From JASFTV01 sp050050615 (lineage in GTDB: Bacteria > Desulfobacterota > DSM-4660 > Desulfatiglandales > HGW-15), in assembly GCA_050050615.1 (NCBI GenBank), contig JASFTV010000107.1:1-10248 (forward strand): 10,248 bases of DNA, read 5' to 3'. Below are positions 1 through 7,636 of this stretch, piece after piece; the first letter of the stretch is position 1; each line of letters begins with the position of its first letter. The notes beneath the pieces are model-generated. The model saw only the letters and a program-made list of their open reading frames with translations. It made no database searches and was not told the origin of the DNA. The position numbers and the translations under genes are program-made.

Positions 1-383
1 TCATTAAGACTGCAGGAGGACTGACGCACGGCAACATCTCCCTTAAGGCCTCGGAAGATTTTACCCCTCGATCTGGGATCAAGGTCACTGTGAGGAGTGA
101 TGGAAAAGAATGCAAGGTTTCCCACAGTGAGATGTCCGCTTTCTATAAGGTCACGCTTGGTATACCCCTTTCGCTCAACCGTGAGTCGGAAGAGGGTCTC
201 ACTGCCATTCCCGGAATCGGCGCCAAGCTAGCCAAGGCCATTGTAGTGGAGAGATCGAAACGGGGAGGTTTCAAAGACCTGGACGAGGTGCCGGAAATAC
301 CAGGTATTGGCCGCAGACTATACAAGAAAATCCGTCCATACGTGACACTGGAGCATTCGGTATCGGAATCTGATATCGAATAG
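1..383 (+). CDS. ComEA-like helix-hairpin-helix protein, 5'-truncated by window edge
   Basis: The reading frame is open from the first complete codon (position 3) to a TAG stop, giving 126 codons with no start of its own, so the gene begins outside the window. An internal GTG at 90 is in frame but would discard about 30 preceding residues that also read as coding. The C-terminal half is a tandem helix-hairpin-helix of the ComEA type: LTAIPGIGAKLAKAIV, then a basic linker and GGFKDLDEVPEIPGIG. The two PGIG hairpins are the non-specific DNA-backbone-binding turns of this family. The segment LGIPLSLNRESEEGL just before them matches the usual lead-in of small ComEA-type proteins. The expected role is DNA binding, possibly in DNA uptake, but no ComEC or other competence gene is visible here. 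The stop is 12 nt before the kinase start, which suggests cotranscription with the kinase. Confidence 0.8.
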   Translation, partial: IKTAGGLTHGNISLKASEDFTPRSGIKVTVRSDGKECKVSHSEMSAFYKVTLGIPLSLNRESEEGLTAIPGIGAKLAKAIVVERSKRGGFKDLDEVPEIPGIGRRLYKKIRPYVTLEHSVSESDIE

Positions 384-395
384 GGGAAGACTACC

Positions 396-2963
396 ATGAA
401 GATCAAGAAGACTTTCCCGGACTGGTTGATTGGCATTATTGCTACCCTTTTCTTTCTGTTTATCTTCTTAACGGGGACATTCGATTTCACTGACGCCATT
501 GAGATGAAGACCTTTGATTTTAGGGCCAAGATAGCGGCACCTGAAGACAGAGATCCTGACATCGAACTCGTGGTCATCTCTGACGAGGATTTGTCCGAGC
601 TTGGCCGTTTTCCATGGCCAAGGGATATTCTGGCTCAGGGAATTCATCACCTCTCCCTCGCTGGAGCCAGGGTTATCGCCCTAAATGTTCTGTTTCCGGA
701 ACCAGAGGAGAGCGCAGGACTGAAAACGATCAAAAACTTGAAGCAATCCTTCGAAAGCCTCGGTTTGGCCCAGGAAGGTCCGGGGCTTTCGTTCTATGAG
801 AAAATATCCGAGGCAGTGGATGCCCTGGACAATGATGCCAAGCTCTATGAGGCGATGAAAGAGGCTGGAAATGTGGTTTTGCCTGTCTATTTCGATACCT
901 TGAGTTCGGGCAGGGATATGAAAATTCCTGAATTCATACCAAGGCATGCATTCAAGAAGATTCAAGGGTCTGATGAAGAATGGGCCGTCTCTAGTCTGGT
1001 TTGGCTTTCCAAGGTAAAACCTCTCTTGCCCGCCTTTGCCGAAGGTGCTGCTGCGATTGGACACCTGAATCTTTTTCCCGATAGTGACGGAGCGATTAGG
1101 AATCAGATCCATGTCGTCGGCTACCTCAAGGACATCTATTTCCCCTCTTTTCCCATCGCTATTGTTAAGGCTTTCCTTGGCCTCAAAGACGAAGACGTGA
1201 CCCTCATGTTAGGAGAGGGCGTTCATTTACGCCTCAGCCCATCGTCTGCGGTGAAGATACCCGTCATCGATCCCCAAATGAGAACCCTTATCCACTGGAA
1301 CGGGGGCCCCGGTGTAGCCTTTCATCAAACCCCTTTCTCCAAGGTCTATAAGAATGAGATTCAGACAAGTCTTTTCAGGGACAAGATCGTCATCATCGGT
1401 CCCACAGCCCCAGGAATTGGAGACCGTTTCGTGACCCCTATCGCCGGACACCTGCCTGGGGTCGAGATTGTGGCAAACGGTGTGGCCAATATCCTTAAAC
1501 GCAATTTTTTCTCGCGGCCTCCGTGGATCTCATTTATCGAACTGGGGATGTTAATCCTTTTCGGCCTTTTTCTGACGTTAGCCTTGCCCCGGGTGAAAGC
1601 GGGTATGGGCGCCATCACGACCCTGGGGCTCTTCATCGCCTATGGCGTTGCTGGAACGACCCTCTTTTTCTTGTATAACATCTGGTTGAAGATGACGCCT
1701 CCTATGCTTCTTTTGGTCATCGGGTACATCCTTGTGACCTCCAAGAAATTTTTGATCACTGAGAAAACCAAAGAAAAAGTAGAGGCGGATTCCGTGGAAA
1801 CGAACAAGATGCTCGGACTCTCTTTTCAGCAACAGGGAATGCTCGACCTCGCCCTTGAAAAGTTCTGCAAAATCCCTGCCGAAGAAGAGGGTGTTAAGGA
1901 GCTACTCTACAACCTGGGTTTGGATTTTGAAAGAAAGAGACAATACTCGAAGGCGCTTTCAACTTACAAGCTCATCATTCAGGATGGTCTCAATTTCAGA
2001 GATCTGGATGAGAGAATTCCTAAACTAAAGGGGGCCGAAGCATCTCTCATCTTTAGCGCGCCTGGAGGAACACACCCCGGTGATATCGGGGCAACCCTGG
2101 CGGACATGGACACTAAGCCTACCCTTGGCAGGTATGAAGTGACTGGAGAACTGGGACGGGGTGCCATGGGGGTTGTTTACAAAGGAGAGGATCCCAAGAT
2201 TCACCGAACGGTGGCAATCAAGACGATCAGGCTTTCCGAGTTCGCGGAAGACATCGTGGAAGAAATCAAGGAGAGGTTCTTCAGGGAGGCCGAATCCGCT
2301 GGTTTGCTGGCGCATCCGAATATCTTGACCATATATGACTGCGGCGAAGAGCAAGACCTGGCCTATATAGCGATGGAGTATCTGGAAGGGGAAGATTTGG
2401 AGGAACACACCAAGAAGGAAACCCTCCTGCCTCTCCGAGAGACTCTGGCTATCGTGGCCCAGGCGGCGGAGGCGTTGGACTATGCTCACGCCAAAGGCAT
2501 TGTCCACCGAGATATCAAACCGGCCAACATTGTGCAGCTGAAAGAAACACGTGACATAAAGGTAACCGATTTCGGGATCGCCCGTATTACGGCCAGCTCC
2601 AAAACCAAGACGGGCGTTATCCTGGGCACGCCGGCCTACATGTCTCCCGAGCAGATCGGGGCGAAGAAGGTTGATGGGCGTTCCGATATCTTCTCTTTGG
2701 GAGTTGTGCTTTTCGAAATGCTGACAGGAGAGAAACCTTTCAAAGGCGAGGATATGACCTCCCTGATGTACCAGATTGTTAGGGAGCAACATGCATCGCC
2801 CCGGGCTATTAATCCGAAAATTCCCGTGGTCGTAGAAAAGATCATTAATAAAGCCCTGGAAAAAAATGTGGAAAAGCGTTATCAAAAGGCGGGGCATATG
2901 GCCGAACACCTTAGGAAGGTGATCACAAAGATAGATGAGATCACGGCAAAACAAAAATCCTAG
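396..2963 (+). CDS. CHASE2-sensor transmembrane Ser/Thr protein kinase with TPR linker
   Basis: This 855-residue protein is predicted to be an inner-membrane receptor kinase. Residues 10–27 form a signal-anchor helix. Residues about 35–370 form a periplasmic CHASE2 sensor, shown by GRFPWPRD, VIALNVLFPEPE, GHLNLFPDSDGAIR, DKIVIIGPTAPGIGDRF and HLPGVEIVAN. Three further membrane helices lie at about 378–397, 405–427 and 433–448. A cytoplasmic TPR-like pair follows at about 470–530 (QQQGMLDLALEKF, ERKRQYSKALSTYK). The Hanks-type kinase domain runs from about 580 to 845: glycine loop GRGAMGVVYKG (588–597), K609, αC glutamate probably E631, HRDIKPAN (704–711), DFG (725–727) and GTPAYMSPEQ (744–753). 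All catalytic residues are present and it is an RD kinase. Its activation loop holds T732, S734, S735, T737 and T739, so autophosphorylation is likely. Position 97 is Asn where CHASE2 proteins usually have Asp. The ATG follows GGGGAAG by 6 nt. The ligand is unknown. The PP2C gene downstream is the likely antagonist. Confidence 0.93.
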   Translation: MKIKKTFPDWLIGIIATLFFLFIFLTGTFDFTDAIEMKTFDFRAKIAAPEDRDPDIELVVISDEDLSELGRFPWPRDILAQGIHHLSLAGARVIALNVLFPEPEESAGLKTIKNLKQSFESLGLAQEGPGLSFYEKISEAVDALDNDAKLYEAMKEAGNVVLPVYFDTLSSGRDMKIPEFIPRHAFKKIQGSDEEWAVSSLVWLSKVKPLLPAFAEGAAAIGHLNLFPDSDGAIRNQIHVVGYLKDIYFPSFPIAIVKAFLGLKDEDVTLMLGEGVHLRLSPSSAVKIPVIDPQMRTLIHWNGGPGVAFHQTPFSKVYKNEIQTSLFRDKIVIIGPTAPGIGDRFVTPIAGHLPGVEIVANGVANILKRNFFSRPPWISFIELGMLILFGLFLTLALPRVKAGMGAITTLGLFIAYGVAGTTLFFLYNIWLKMTPPMLLLVIGYILVTSKKFLITEKTKEKVEADSVETNKMLGLSFQQQGMLDLALEKFCKIPAEEEGVKELLYNLGLDFERKRQYSKALSTYKLIIQDGLNFRDLDERIPKLKGAEASLIFSAPGGTHPGDIGATLADMDTKPTLGRYEVTGELGRGAMGVVYKGEDPKIHRTVAIKTIRLSEFAEDIVEEIKERFFREAESAGLLAHPNILTIYDCGEEQDLAYIAMEYLEGEDLEEHTKKETLLPLRETLAIVAQAAEALDYAHAKGIVHRDIKPANIVQLKETRDIKVTDFGIARITASSKTKTGVILGTPAYMSPEQIGAKKVDGRSDIFSLGVVLFEMLTGEKPFKGEDMTSLMYQIVREQHASPRAINPKIPVVVEKIINKALEKNVEKRYQKAGHMAEHLRKVITKIDEITAKQKS

Positions 2964-3109
2964 CCGAAGCTGTAAACAAAAACCAGTGTGGTGTCCCAGA
3001 AATACAGCCAATATGTCCCCATTGGAATTGGAGGATTCATGCCATTGAGGGTCGGAGGGGGGTTTCTCCTTGGAGCTGCAACCAAAATTCGTCCCGGGCC
3101 CTTTCAACG

Positions 3110-3150
3110 GCCGTTCGACGTGCTCACGGCCACGAGTAAAGTCGAACGGC
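3110..3150. repeat. REP-like palindrome (TTCGAC…GTCGAA) in the kinase–phosphatase gap
   Basis: Two perfectly complementary 10-nt arms, GCCGTTCGAC (3110–3119) and GTCGAACGGC (3141–3150), enclose a 21-nt loop that itself carries a CTC/GAG pair. The arms would form a strong hairpin. No T-run follows, so it is not a standard terminator. Its form resembles short intergenic palindromes that occur in many copies in bacterial genomes. The copy number in this genome cannot be seen here. It fills the middle of the 279-nt gap between the kinase and phosphatase genes, whose remainder shows no gene I would accept. Confidence 0.7.
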
Positions 3151-3242
3151 ACCCAGCGCTGTCCGATTAGAATTCTGCATAATCCCCTTTGATGGCCAAT
3201 GAGTAGTCCGTGGGGCTGACGACAGCAGGACCTGAGATTTTG

Positions 3243-4049
3243 ATGAGAGTTCGAGCTGTAGGAAAATCGCACATAGGTTTGAAACGGAAAATCAATGAGG
3301 ACAAATTCCTCGTCGCACCTGAGTTGGGTCTTTACGTCATCGCTGATGGCATGGGCGGGCATAAAGCCGGAGAAGTGGCAAGCCGGATGGTTGTGGAAAC
3401 CATGGCGGATTACTTCCGGAAACTCAAAAAAGGGAACCCGCCCGGTATTCTGCCATCCATCAATCAAGATGTTTCCGATAATGGAAAACACCTCGTCAAT
3501 GCCATTATGCTAAGCAACATCATTATCCACGAGGCACAAAAAAAACCGCAGTATCACAGGATGGGTTCAACAGTTTCCGCATTGCTCATAGAAAAAGACC
3601 GTATATGGTCAGCGAACGTGGGGGACAGCCCCATCTATTTGTTCGATCAGCGCCGTCTGATCCAGATCTCCGAGGAACACTCTCTTGAAGCAGAACAAAG
3701 GAGTATGGGGATGACAAACTCTAATGGCTCCACGAACCCGCTGCTCAAAAATCTCTTAACCAGGGTGTTAGGTTTAAGCGAAAAGGTGAATGTTTATATC
3801 AACCCCATTAGACCCGACGCAGGGGACTTGATCCTGATGTGTTCCGATGGCCTCACCAATCATGTTGCTGAACCGTCGATAAAGACCATTCTCGATGATT
3901 TCTCCATTTCCAGTGAACGAAAGGCGGACATTCTGATTGATGAGGCGAATCGAGGCGGTGGGGGCGATAATATCACCGTGATCCTTCTGGAAGTTATGAA
4001 AGAAGGGAAATGGCATAAACTCAAAAGAAGGATTCTGACAAAACGTTAG
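3243..4049 (+). CDS. PP2C-family (PPM) protein serine/threonine phosphatase
   Basis: This 268-residue soluble protein is a metal-dependent phosphatase that removes phosphate from Ser/Thr residues. The PPM motifs appear in order: INEDKF (D20), ADGMGGHKAGE (D35 and G36, the two-metal site), MGSTVSALLI, SANVGDSPIYLF, SEEHSL, LLTRVLG, GDLILMCSDGL (D202) and GGDNITVILLE (D242, N243). The length fits the compact bacterial class without extra domains. I chose the ATG at 3243 because family members begin only about 10–20 residues before the NED motif. A GTG at 3210 would add 11 unrelated residues, and a TTG lies directly before the ATG. The AGGA at 3227–3230 is 12 nt from this ATG, a rather long spacing. 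The gene follows the receptor kinase, so dephosphorylating that kinase or its substrates is the natural inferred role, as for PrkC/PrpC pairs. Confidence 0.95.
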   Translation: MRVRAVGKSHIGLKRKINEDKFLVAPELGLYVIADGMGGHKAGEVASRMVVETMADYFRKLKKGNPPGILPSINQDVSDNGKHLVNAIMLSNIIIHEAQKKPQYHRMGSTVSALLIEKDRIWSANVGDSPIYLFDQRRLIQISEEHSLEAEQRSMGMTNSNGSTNPLLKNLLTRVLGLSEKVNVYINPIRPDAGDLILMCSDGLTNHVAEPSIKTILDDFSISSERKADILIDEANRGGGGDNITVILLEVMKEGKWHKLKRRILTKR

Positions 4050-4145
4050 AGATGATTTGCCTGCAGGTTTTGTCTACCGCGGTCTTTATACCTTTTCAGA
4101 AATCTCCCCCAGTTCGCTTGCCAAACTGATGGCCCGTACAAACAG

Positions 4146-5192
4146 ATGAACATTCTCGGAATAGATACCTCATGTGATGATACATCTGCCGCAGTCGTTG
4201 TGGATGGTCGGCACGTGTTATCAAGCGTCGTCAATTCTCAGATCAGGCTCCATCACCCTTATGGAGGGGTCGTACCAGAACTCGCCTCGCGAGAGCACCT
4301 TGGGAACATAGTCTCTGTTGTGGATGAAGCCCTCTCCACAGCGAAAATGCACCTCAGAGATCTAGACGGCATTGCGGTCACGGTCGGTCCGGGCCTGATA
4401 GGCTCGCTACTTGTGGGTCTTTACTATGCAAAAGCCTTGTCCTACGTCCACAAAATCCCTATGGTGGGCGTAAACCATCTTGAAGGTCATATCCTATCAA
4501 TCTTTTTGGAGGATGATATCCCACCATTTCCCGTGGTCGTTCTCACGGTATCCGGTGGACACACAGCCCTGTTCCATATCAAGGATTTCGGCGAATACAC
4601 GCTTATGGGCCAGACCTTGGACGATGCGGCCGGAGAGGCTTTTGACAAGGTGGCCAAGATACTTGGCCTTGGATATCCCGGTGGTATGGTTATTGAGACC
4701 CAGGCCCGATCCGGCCATAAAGACAAAATTCATTTTCCGAGGGCAACCTTAGCCCCCGGTTCTCTTGATTTCAGCTTCAGCGGCCTTAAGACCGCTGTTG
4801 CTCTTTACGTCAAGAAATGGCGTGATAGCGAGGAAAAACGTGCCAGCGTCCATGCAGCCGACATTGCTGCCTCATTCCAGGAGGCCGTAATCGATGTCCT
4901 TGTCCAGAAGATCATGGAGGCGGGGGAGAGAACGGGTGTGGCTTCCCTGGTTATCGCCGGAGGTGTTGCCTGCAATGAAGCCCTGAGGCAAAGGCTAAAA
5001 CAGGTCGCTTCAGAAAAGGAAATTGGGGTCCATTACCCTCGTCCGGAATATTGCACAGACAATGGCGCCATGATCGCTTTGGCCGGTTACCATCGAATCA
5101 TTCACGGCGAGCGTGCGGAACTATCTATCGATGTGAGATCAAGGTTCCCCGTTGAGGATCTTGCACCTATCACAGAGACGAGAGAGGAGTGA
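4146..5192 (+). CDS. tsaD: tRNA N6-threonylcarbamoyladenosine synthase catalytic subunit TsaD
   Basis: TsaD transfers the threonylcarbamoyl group from threonylcarbamoyl-AMP to A37 of ANN-decoding tRNAs, together with TsaB and TsaE in the cytoplasm. The 348 residues cover the full family length. Visible motifs are the ASKHA N-terminus ILGIDTSCDDTS, the metal-binding histidines H111 and H115 in NHLEGHI (the same numbering as the E. coli enzyme), SGGHT (136–140), DDAAGEAFDKVAKILGLGYPGG, FSFSGLKTAV, IAGGVACN and CTDNGAMIA, where D305 is the third metal ligand. The second acidic residue of the N-terminal CDET motif is Asp rather than Glu, a conservative change. The ATG is the only plausible start, yet no clear Shine–Dalgarno sequence precedes it. 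TsaB and TsaE are not in the window. DUF2062 and rsmA follow on the same strand. Confidence 0.98.
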   Translation: MNILGIDTSCDDTSAAVVVDGRHVLSSVVNSQIRLHHPYGGVVPELASREHLGNIVSVVDEALSTAKMHLRDLDGIAVTVGPGLIGSLLVGLYYAKALSYVHKIPMVGVNHLEGHILSIFLEDDIPPFPVVVLTVSGGHTALFHIKDFGEYTLMGQTLDDAAGEAFDKVAKILGLGYPGGMVIETQARSGHKDKIHFPRATLAPGSLDFSFSGLKTAVALYVKKWRDSEEKRASVHAADIAASFQEAVIDVLVQKIMEAGERTGVASLVIAGGVACNEALRQRLKQVASEKEIGVHYPRPEYCTDNGAMIALAGYHRIIHGERAELSIDVRSRFPVEDLAPITETREE

Positions 5193-5281
5193 GCCTTCCA
5201 CCCTTTGAAGAGCTTTGCTTTGATCCGTTTTCGCGCTATGATAGATGATGTATTCTACAGCAATCCACTTTCTCAGAAATC

Positions 5282-5818
5282 ATGATTCGGGAAACAACCT
5301 TAAAGTACATCAGACAGCTGAAATACCTGTACCTGAGATTTATCCGTCTCAAGGGCGAACCTCGTGAGCTTGCCCTGGGCACTGCCATCGGCATCTTTTC
5401 CGGCATGATGCCCATCCTCCCTTTTCAGACAGCCTTGGCTGTCACCCTCGCCATTTTTCTTAGGGGGAGCAAAATAGCCGCGGCCATAGGCACCTGGGTC
5501 AGCAACCCTCTGAATTGGTTCTTCCTGTACCATTTCAGTTACAAAACAGGTGCATGGATTTTGGGACTGTCTGGAAAGAGCAAAATCTTCACATCCCTTA
5601 TGATATCCATGCGCCAGGAAGAAGGGGCAATAGTCATCTTGGGAAAGATCTTGGGGGCCGGGAGTACCATTATGGCCGCCTTTCTCATTGGCGGGTTTGT
5701 TATGGGAATCATCACTGGGGTGCCATCCTATTTCATTTTCTTAAGGTTTTTCACCCTTGTCAAAGCCTGGCGTGAACAAAGGAGAAATCGTAAATATTGG
5801 CAAAACCTAAATCCATAA
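5282..5818 (+). CDS. DUF2062 small integral membrane protein
   Basis: This 178-residue membrane protein has the DUF2062 signature. A basic amphipathic N-terminus (residues 1–28) is followed by GEPRELALGTAIGIFSGMMP and LPFQTALAVTLAIFLRGSK, then the SNPLNWFFLYHF segment typical of the family. Further hydrophobic helices lie at about 115–160 (GKILGAGSTIMAAFLIGGFV, SYFIFLRFF), and the C-terminus is strongly basic (REQRRNRKYW). No biochemical function is established for the domain, so I assign none. The ATG has no obvious Shine–Dalgarno sequence. The gene lies 89 nt after tsaD, and its last 22 nt overlap the start of rsmA, so the two are very probably translated from one message. The link to two RNA-modification genes is positional and gives no evidence of function. 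Confidence 0.9.
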   Translation: MIRETTLKYIRQLKYLYLRFIRLKGEPRELALGTAIGIFSGMMPILPFQTALAVTLAIFLRGSKIAAAIGTWVSNPLNWFFLYHFSYKTGAWILGLSGKSKIFTSLMISMRQEEGAIVILGKILGAGSTIMAAFLIGGFVMGIITGVPSYFIFLRFFTLVKAWREQRRNRKYWQNLNP

Positions 5819-6642
5819 CACGAAGTCATGGACTCCGGCCCAAAAAACGACTTGGTCAGCATTTTCTCGAAGATCCAGAAATGATCCATCAAATGATCGG
5901 CTGTGCAAGATTTGATAGGTCTTGCCGAGTTCTGGAAATCGGTCCAGGACTGGGGGCCCTCACCATTCCTCTAGCCGGCTCTGTTCAGCACATTGTGGCC
6001 GTTGAGAAGGATCCACATTTGGCAGAGATCCTGAGCAAGAACCTCTCTCGTGAGGGCATTGAAAACGTGACTCTCATCAACGGTGATATCCTAAAATTGG
6101 ATCTCAACGACATGGGCCCTTTTTCCGGACGGACGTTACAGGTCATCGGCAATCTCCCTTACAATATATCCTCCCCTGTTCTTGAAAAACTCATCACAAA
6201 TCGGGAGCGGGTGACGCGGGCTATCCTCACCTTCCAGCTTGAGTTTTCCAGGAGACTCATCGCCTCCCCAGGGAATAGGGAATACGGGGCTATGAGTGTC
6301 CTTACGCAATATTATGCCCATATCTCTCCTTTGCTCGAGATCCCGAAAGAAGCCTTTTATCCCAGACCCAAAGTTGGCTCCATGGTTTTGGAGTTAGACT
6401 TTGCGAGACCTTATCCCAGAAGAGCGGAAGATGAAAAGAACTTCAGAAGGATTGTTAGGGCTGCATTCGCCCATAGACGCAAGACCTTGATCAACTCGCT
6501 TAGAGGATCACTTCCCTCCACAAGCATCGAAGAGATCATGAAAGCCCTTGGCAGATGCGCCATCGATCCCCAAAAAAGGGCGGAAACCCTCGATATCGAC
6601 GACTTTCTGTGCCTCAATACCGCCCTGGCATCCCTTTCTTGA
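5797..6642 (+). CDS. rsmA: 16S rRNA (adenine1518/1519-N6) dimethyltransferase RsmA
   Basis: RsmA (KsgA) uses S-adenosylmethionine to dimethylate the two adjacent adenines in the helix 45 loop of 16S rRNA during late 30S assembly. The 281-residue product carries the family markers: KKRLGQHFLED (16–26), the SAM-binding VLEIGPGLGALT (GPGLG at 49–53), VEKDPHLAE, INGDIL, catalytic NLPY (119–122) in VIGNLPYNISSPVLEKLI, FQLEFSRRLIA, EYGAMSVLTQYYA, FYPRPKVGSMV and AFAHRRKTLINSL. The start is TTG. The first in-frame ATG (5881) would remove the conserved GQHFL motif, and AAGGAG at 5779–5784 supports initiation at 5797, though 12 nt away. The start lies inside the DUF2062 gene, which points to translational coupling. 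The methyl donor is made by MetK, encoded downstream in this window. Confidence 0.97.
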   Translation: MAKPKSITRSHGLRPKKRLGQHFLEDPEMIHQMIGCARFDRSCRVLEIGPGLGALTIPLAGSVQHIVAVEKDPHLAEILSKNLSREGIENVTLINGDILKLDLNDMGPFSGRTLQVIGNLPYNISSPVLEKLITNRERVTRAILTFQLEFSRRLIASPGNREYGAMSVLTQYYAHISPLLEIPKEAFYPRPKVGSMVLELDFARPYPRRAEDEKNFRRIVRAAFAHRRKTLINSLRGSLPSTSIEEIMKALGRCAIDPQKRAETLDIDDFLCLNTALASLS

Positions 6643-6810
6643 CAAATGTTTGCCCTGGTGCTAAGGGGTAACAATCTTTTGCCGCTTCCGCTGTCTTACC
6701 CCTAGGTCGGCTGAATCAAACAGGGTGGAATGGCGCTCGGAAGAGGCGGATTCAGTCCCAAAGCATATTCTTATTCTTAACCTCCATAGGCTAGAGATCT
6801 AAACAGGAAA
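6643..6810. other. Intergenic gap with two weak inverted repeats
   Basis: The 168 nt between rsmA and the nucleoside kinase gene contain no credible ORF. Two loose inverted repeats are visible: AGGGGTAA (6664–6671) with TTACCCCT (6696–6703), and CTGAATC (6711–6717) with GATTCAG (6749–6755). Their loops are 24 and 31 nt and neither is followed by a T-run, so a terminator call is not justified. The length of the gap suggests that the kinase gene may have its own promoter, but I cannot identify a convincing one. Confidence 0.4.
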
Positions 6811-7458
6811 ATGCATCACTACATTGTCATTGAAGGTCCATTGGGGGTGGGCAAGAGCAGTCTGGCCCTGAAGCTTGCTGAAAAAATAAACGGCCAGACC
6901 TTACTTGAAGATGTGGAAGAGAATCCCTTCCTGGTCAACTTTTATCAAGACCCAAGGAAATATGCTTTTCAAACCCAGATCTTTTTTCTGCTCAGGCGGT
7001 ACAATCAGGCACTGGAAATGGCTCAGCTGGACCTTTTCAACAGGGCCACCATTTCTGATTACCTCTTTGACAAAGACAGGATATTCGCACGTGTCAATCT
7101 GGACGACAATGAATTCTGGCTTTATGAGCAGTTGTTTCAGATTTTGAAAAAAAGGGTTAGGCCCCCAGATCTCGTCATATTTCTTCAGGCGAAGACTGAA
7201 GTGTTGCTGGAAAGGATAAAAAAGCGGAACAGAAAATTCGAAAGATCTATCAGTTACAAATATCTTGAAAAGATAAACCAGGCCTTTAATGAGTTCTTTT
7301 TTCATTATACGGATTGTCCCTTACTTGTCGTCAATGCTTCGGAAATCGACTTTGTTCATGTACCGGAGGATTTTGAAGACTTGGTGCAAGAGATAACAAC
7401 GATGAAATCAGGGATACAATACTACGTGCCCATGAGCTCAAAGCACGGGAGGAAATAA
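6811..7458 (+). CDS. Deoxynucleoside kinase (deoxyadenosine/deoxyguanosine kinase family)
   Basis: This 215-residue enzyme phosphorylates a deoxyribonucleoside at the 5' hydroxyl with ATP, in nucleotide salvage. The sequence opens with a Walker A loop IEGPLGVGKSS (7–17). It continues with LLEDVEENPFLVNFYQD (E33 is the likely general base) and FQTQIFFLLRRYNQ (Q54 in the base-binding position), then ISDYLFDKDRIFARV. The lid is RIKKRNRKFE (135–144), rich in phosphate-binding arginine and lysine. The tail GIQYYVP also occurs in bacterial members. The order and length match the bacterial dAK/dGK class rather than thymidylate kinase. Substrate preference cannot be read reliably from sequence. AGGA lies only 2 nt before the ATG, so initiation may be weak. 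In related genomes this gene often sits beside or is fused to folK, then panC. Here panC follows but no folK precedes. Confidence 0.92.
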   Translation: MHHYIVIEGPLGVGKSSLALKLAEKINGQTLLEDVEENPFLVNFYQDPRKYAFQTQIFFLLRRYNQALEMAQLDLFNRATISDYLFDKDRIFARVNLDDNEFWLYEQLFQILKKRVRPPDLVIFLQAKTEVLLERIKKRNRKFERSISYKYLEKINQAFNEFFFHYTDCPLLVVNASEIDFVHVPEDFEDLVQEITTMKSGIQYYVPMSSKHGRK

Positions 7459-7514
7459 GCCAATTTCCGCAGGACTGACGAGAGCTCATTCAACAAAATA
7501 TGATTCATCCGATT

Positions 7515-7532
7515 CAATTTAGGCACTTTAGA
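7515..7532 (+). repeat. Two-unit copy of the 9-bp CACTTTAGG repeat
   Basis: CAATTTAGG (7515–7523) is followed directly by CACTTTAGA (7524–7532). These are two adjacent units of the same 9-bp repeat that forms the larger arrays at 7637–7682 and, on the other strand, at 10058–10114. The orientation matches the 7637 array. Confidence 0.6.
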
Positions 7533-7636
7533 CCCGCCTGCCCCTGCGGGATACAATTCTCCAGCCAGCCAATCTGGGCATGACTCAGGGAGTGGAAACG
7601 GGCAGTTTAAGGCTTATATGCCATAACCGGGCAGGT

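Noticed and set aside
3039..3170. 43-codon ORF with GGAGG 4 nt before its ATG in the kinase–phosphatase gap
   Set aside because: The Shine–Dalgarno spacing is short, the translation (MPLRVGGGFLLG…) resembles no family I know, and the ORF runs through the palindrome.
2025..3491. 488-codon open frame on the minus strand
   Set aside because: It is antisense to the kinase domain, its translation has no recognisable motif and its composition is unlike a real protein. The + strand gene explains the region fully.
4058..4090. Palindromes CCTGCAGG and ACCGCGGT with nearby T-runs after the phosphatase gene, as a terminator
   Set aside because: Both are loopless 8-bp palindromes that would not form stable RNA hairpins by themselves, and their spacing to the T-runs is not that of an intrinsic terminator.
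5214..5242. Possible σ70 promoter before the DUF2062 gene: TATGAT at 5237–5242 with TTTGCT 17 nt upstream
   Set aside because: The −10 is good, but the −35 matches only three of six positions, and one such hit is expected by chance in a gap of this kind.
6639..6644. Perfect −35 hexamer TTGACA overlapping the rsmA stop
   Set aside because: No acceptable −10 hexamer lies 16–18 nt downstream, so I do not call a promoter.
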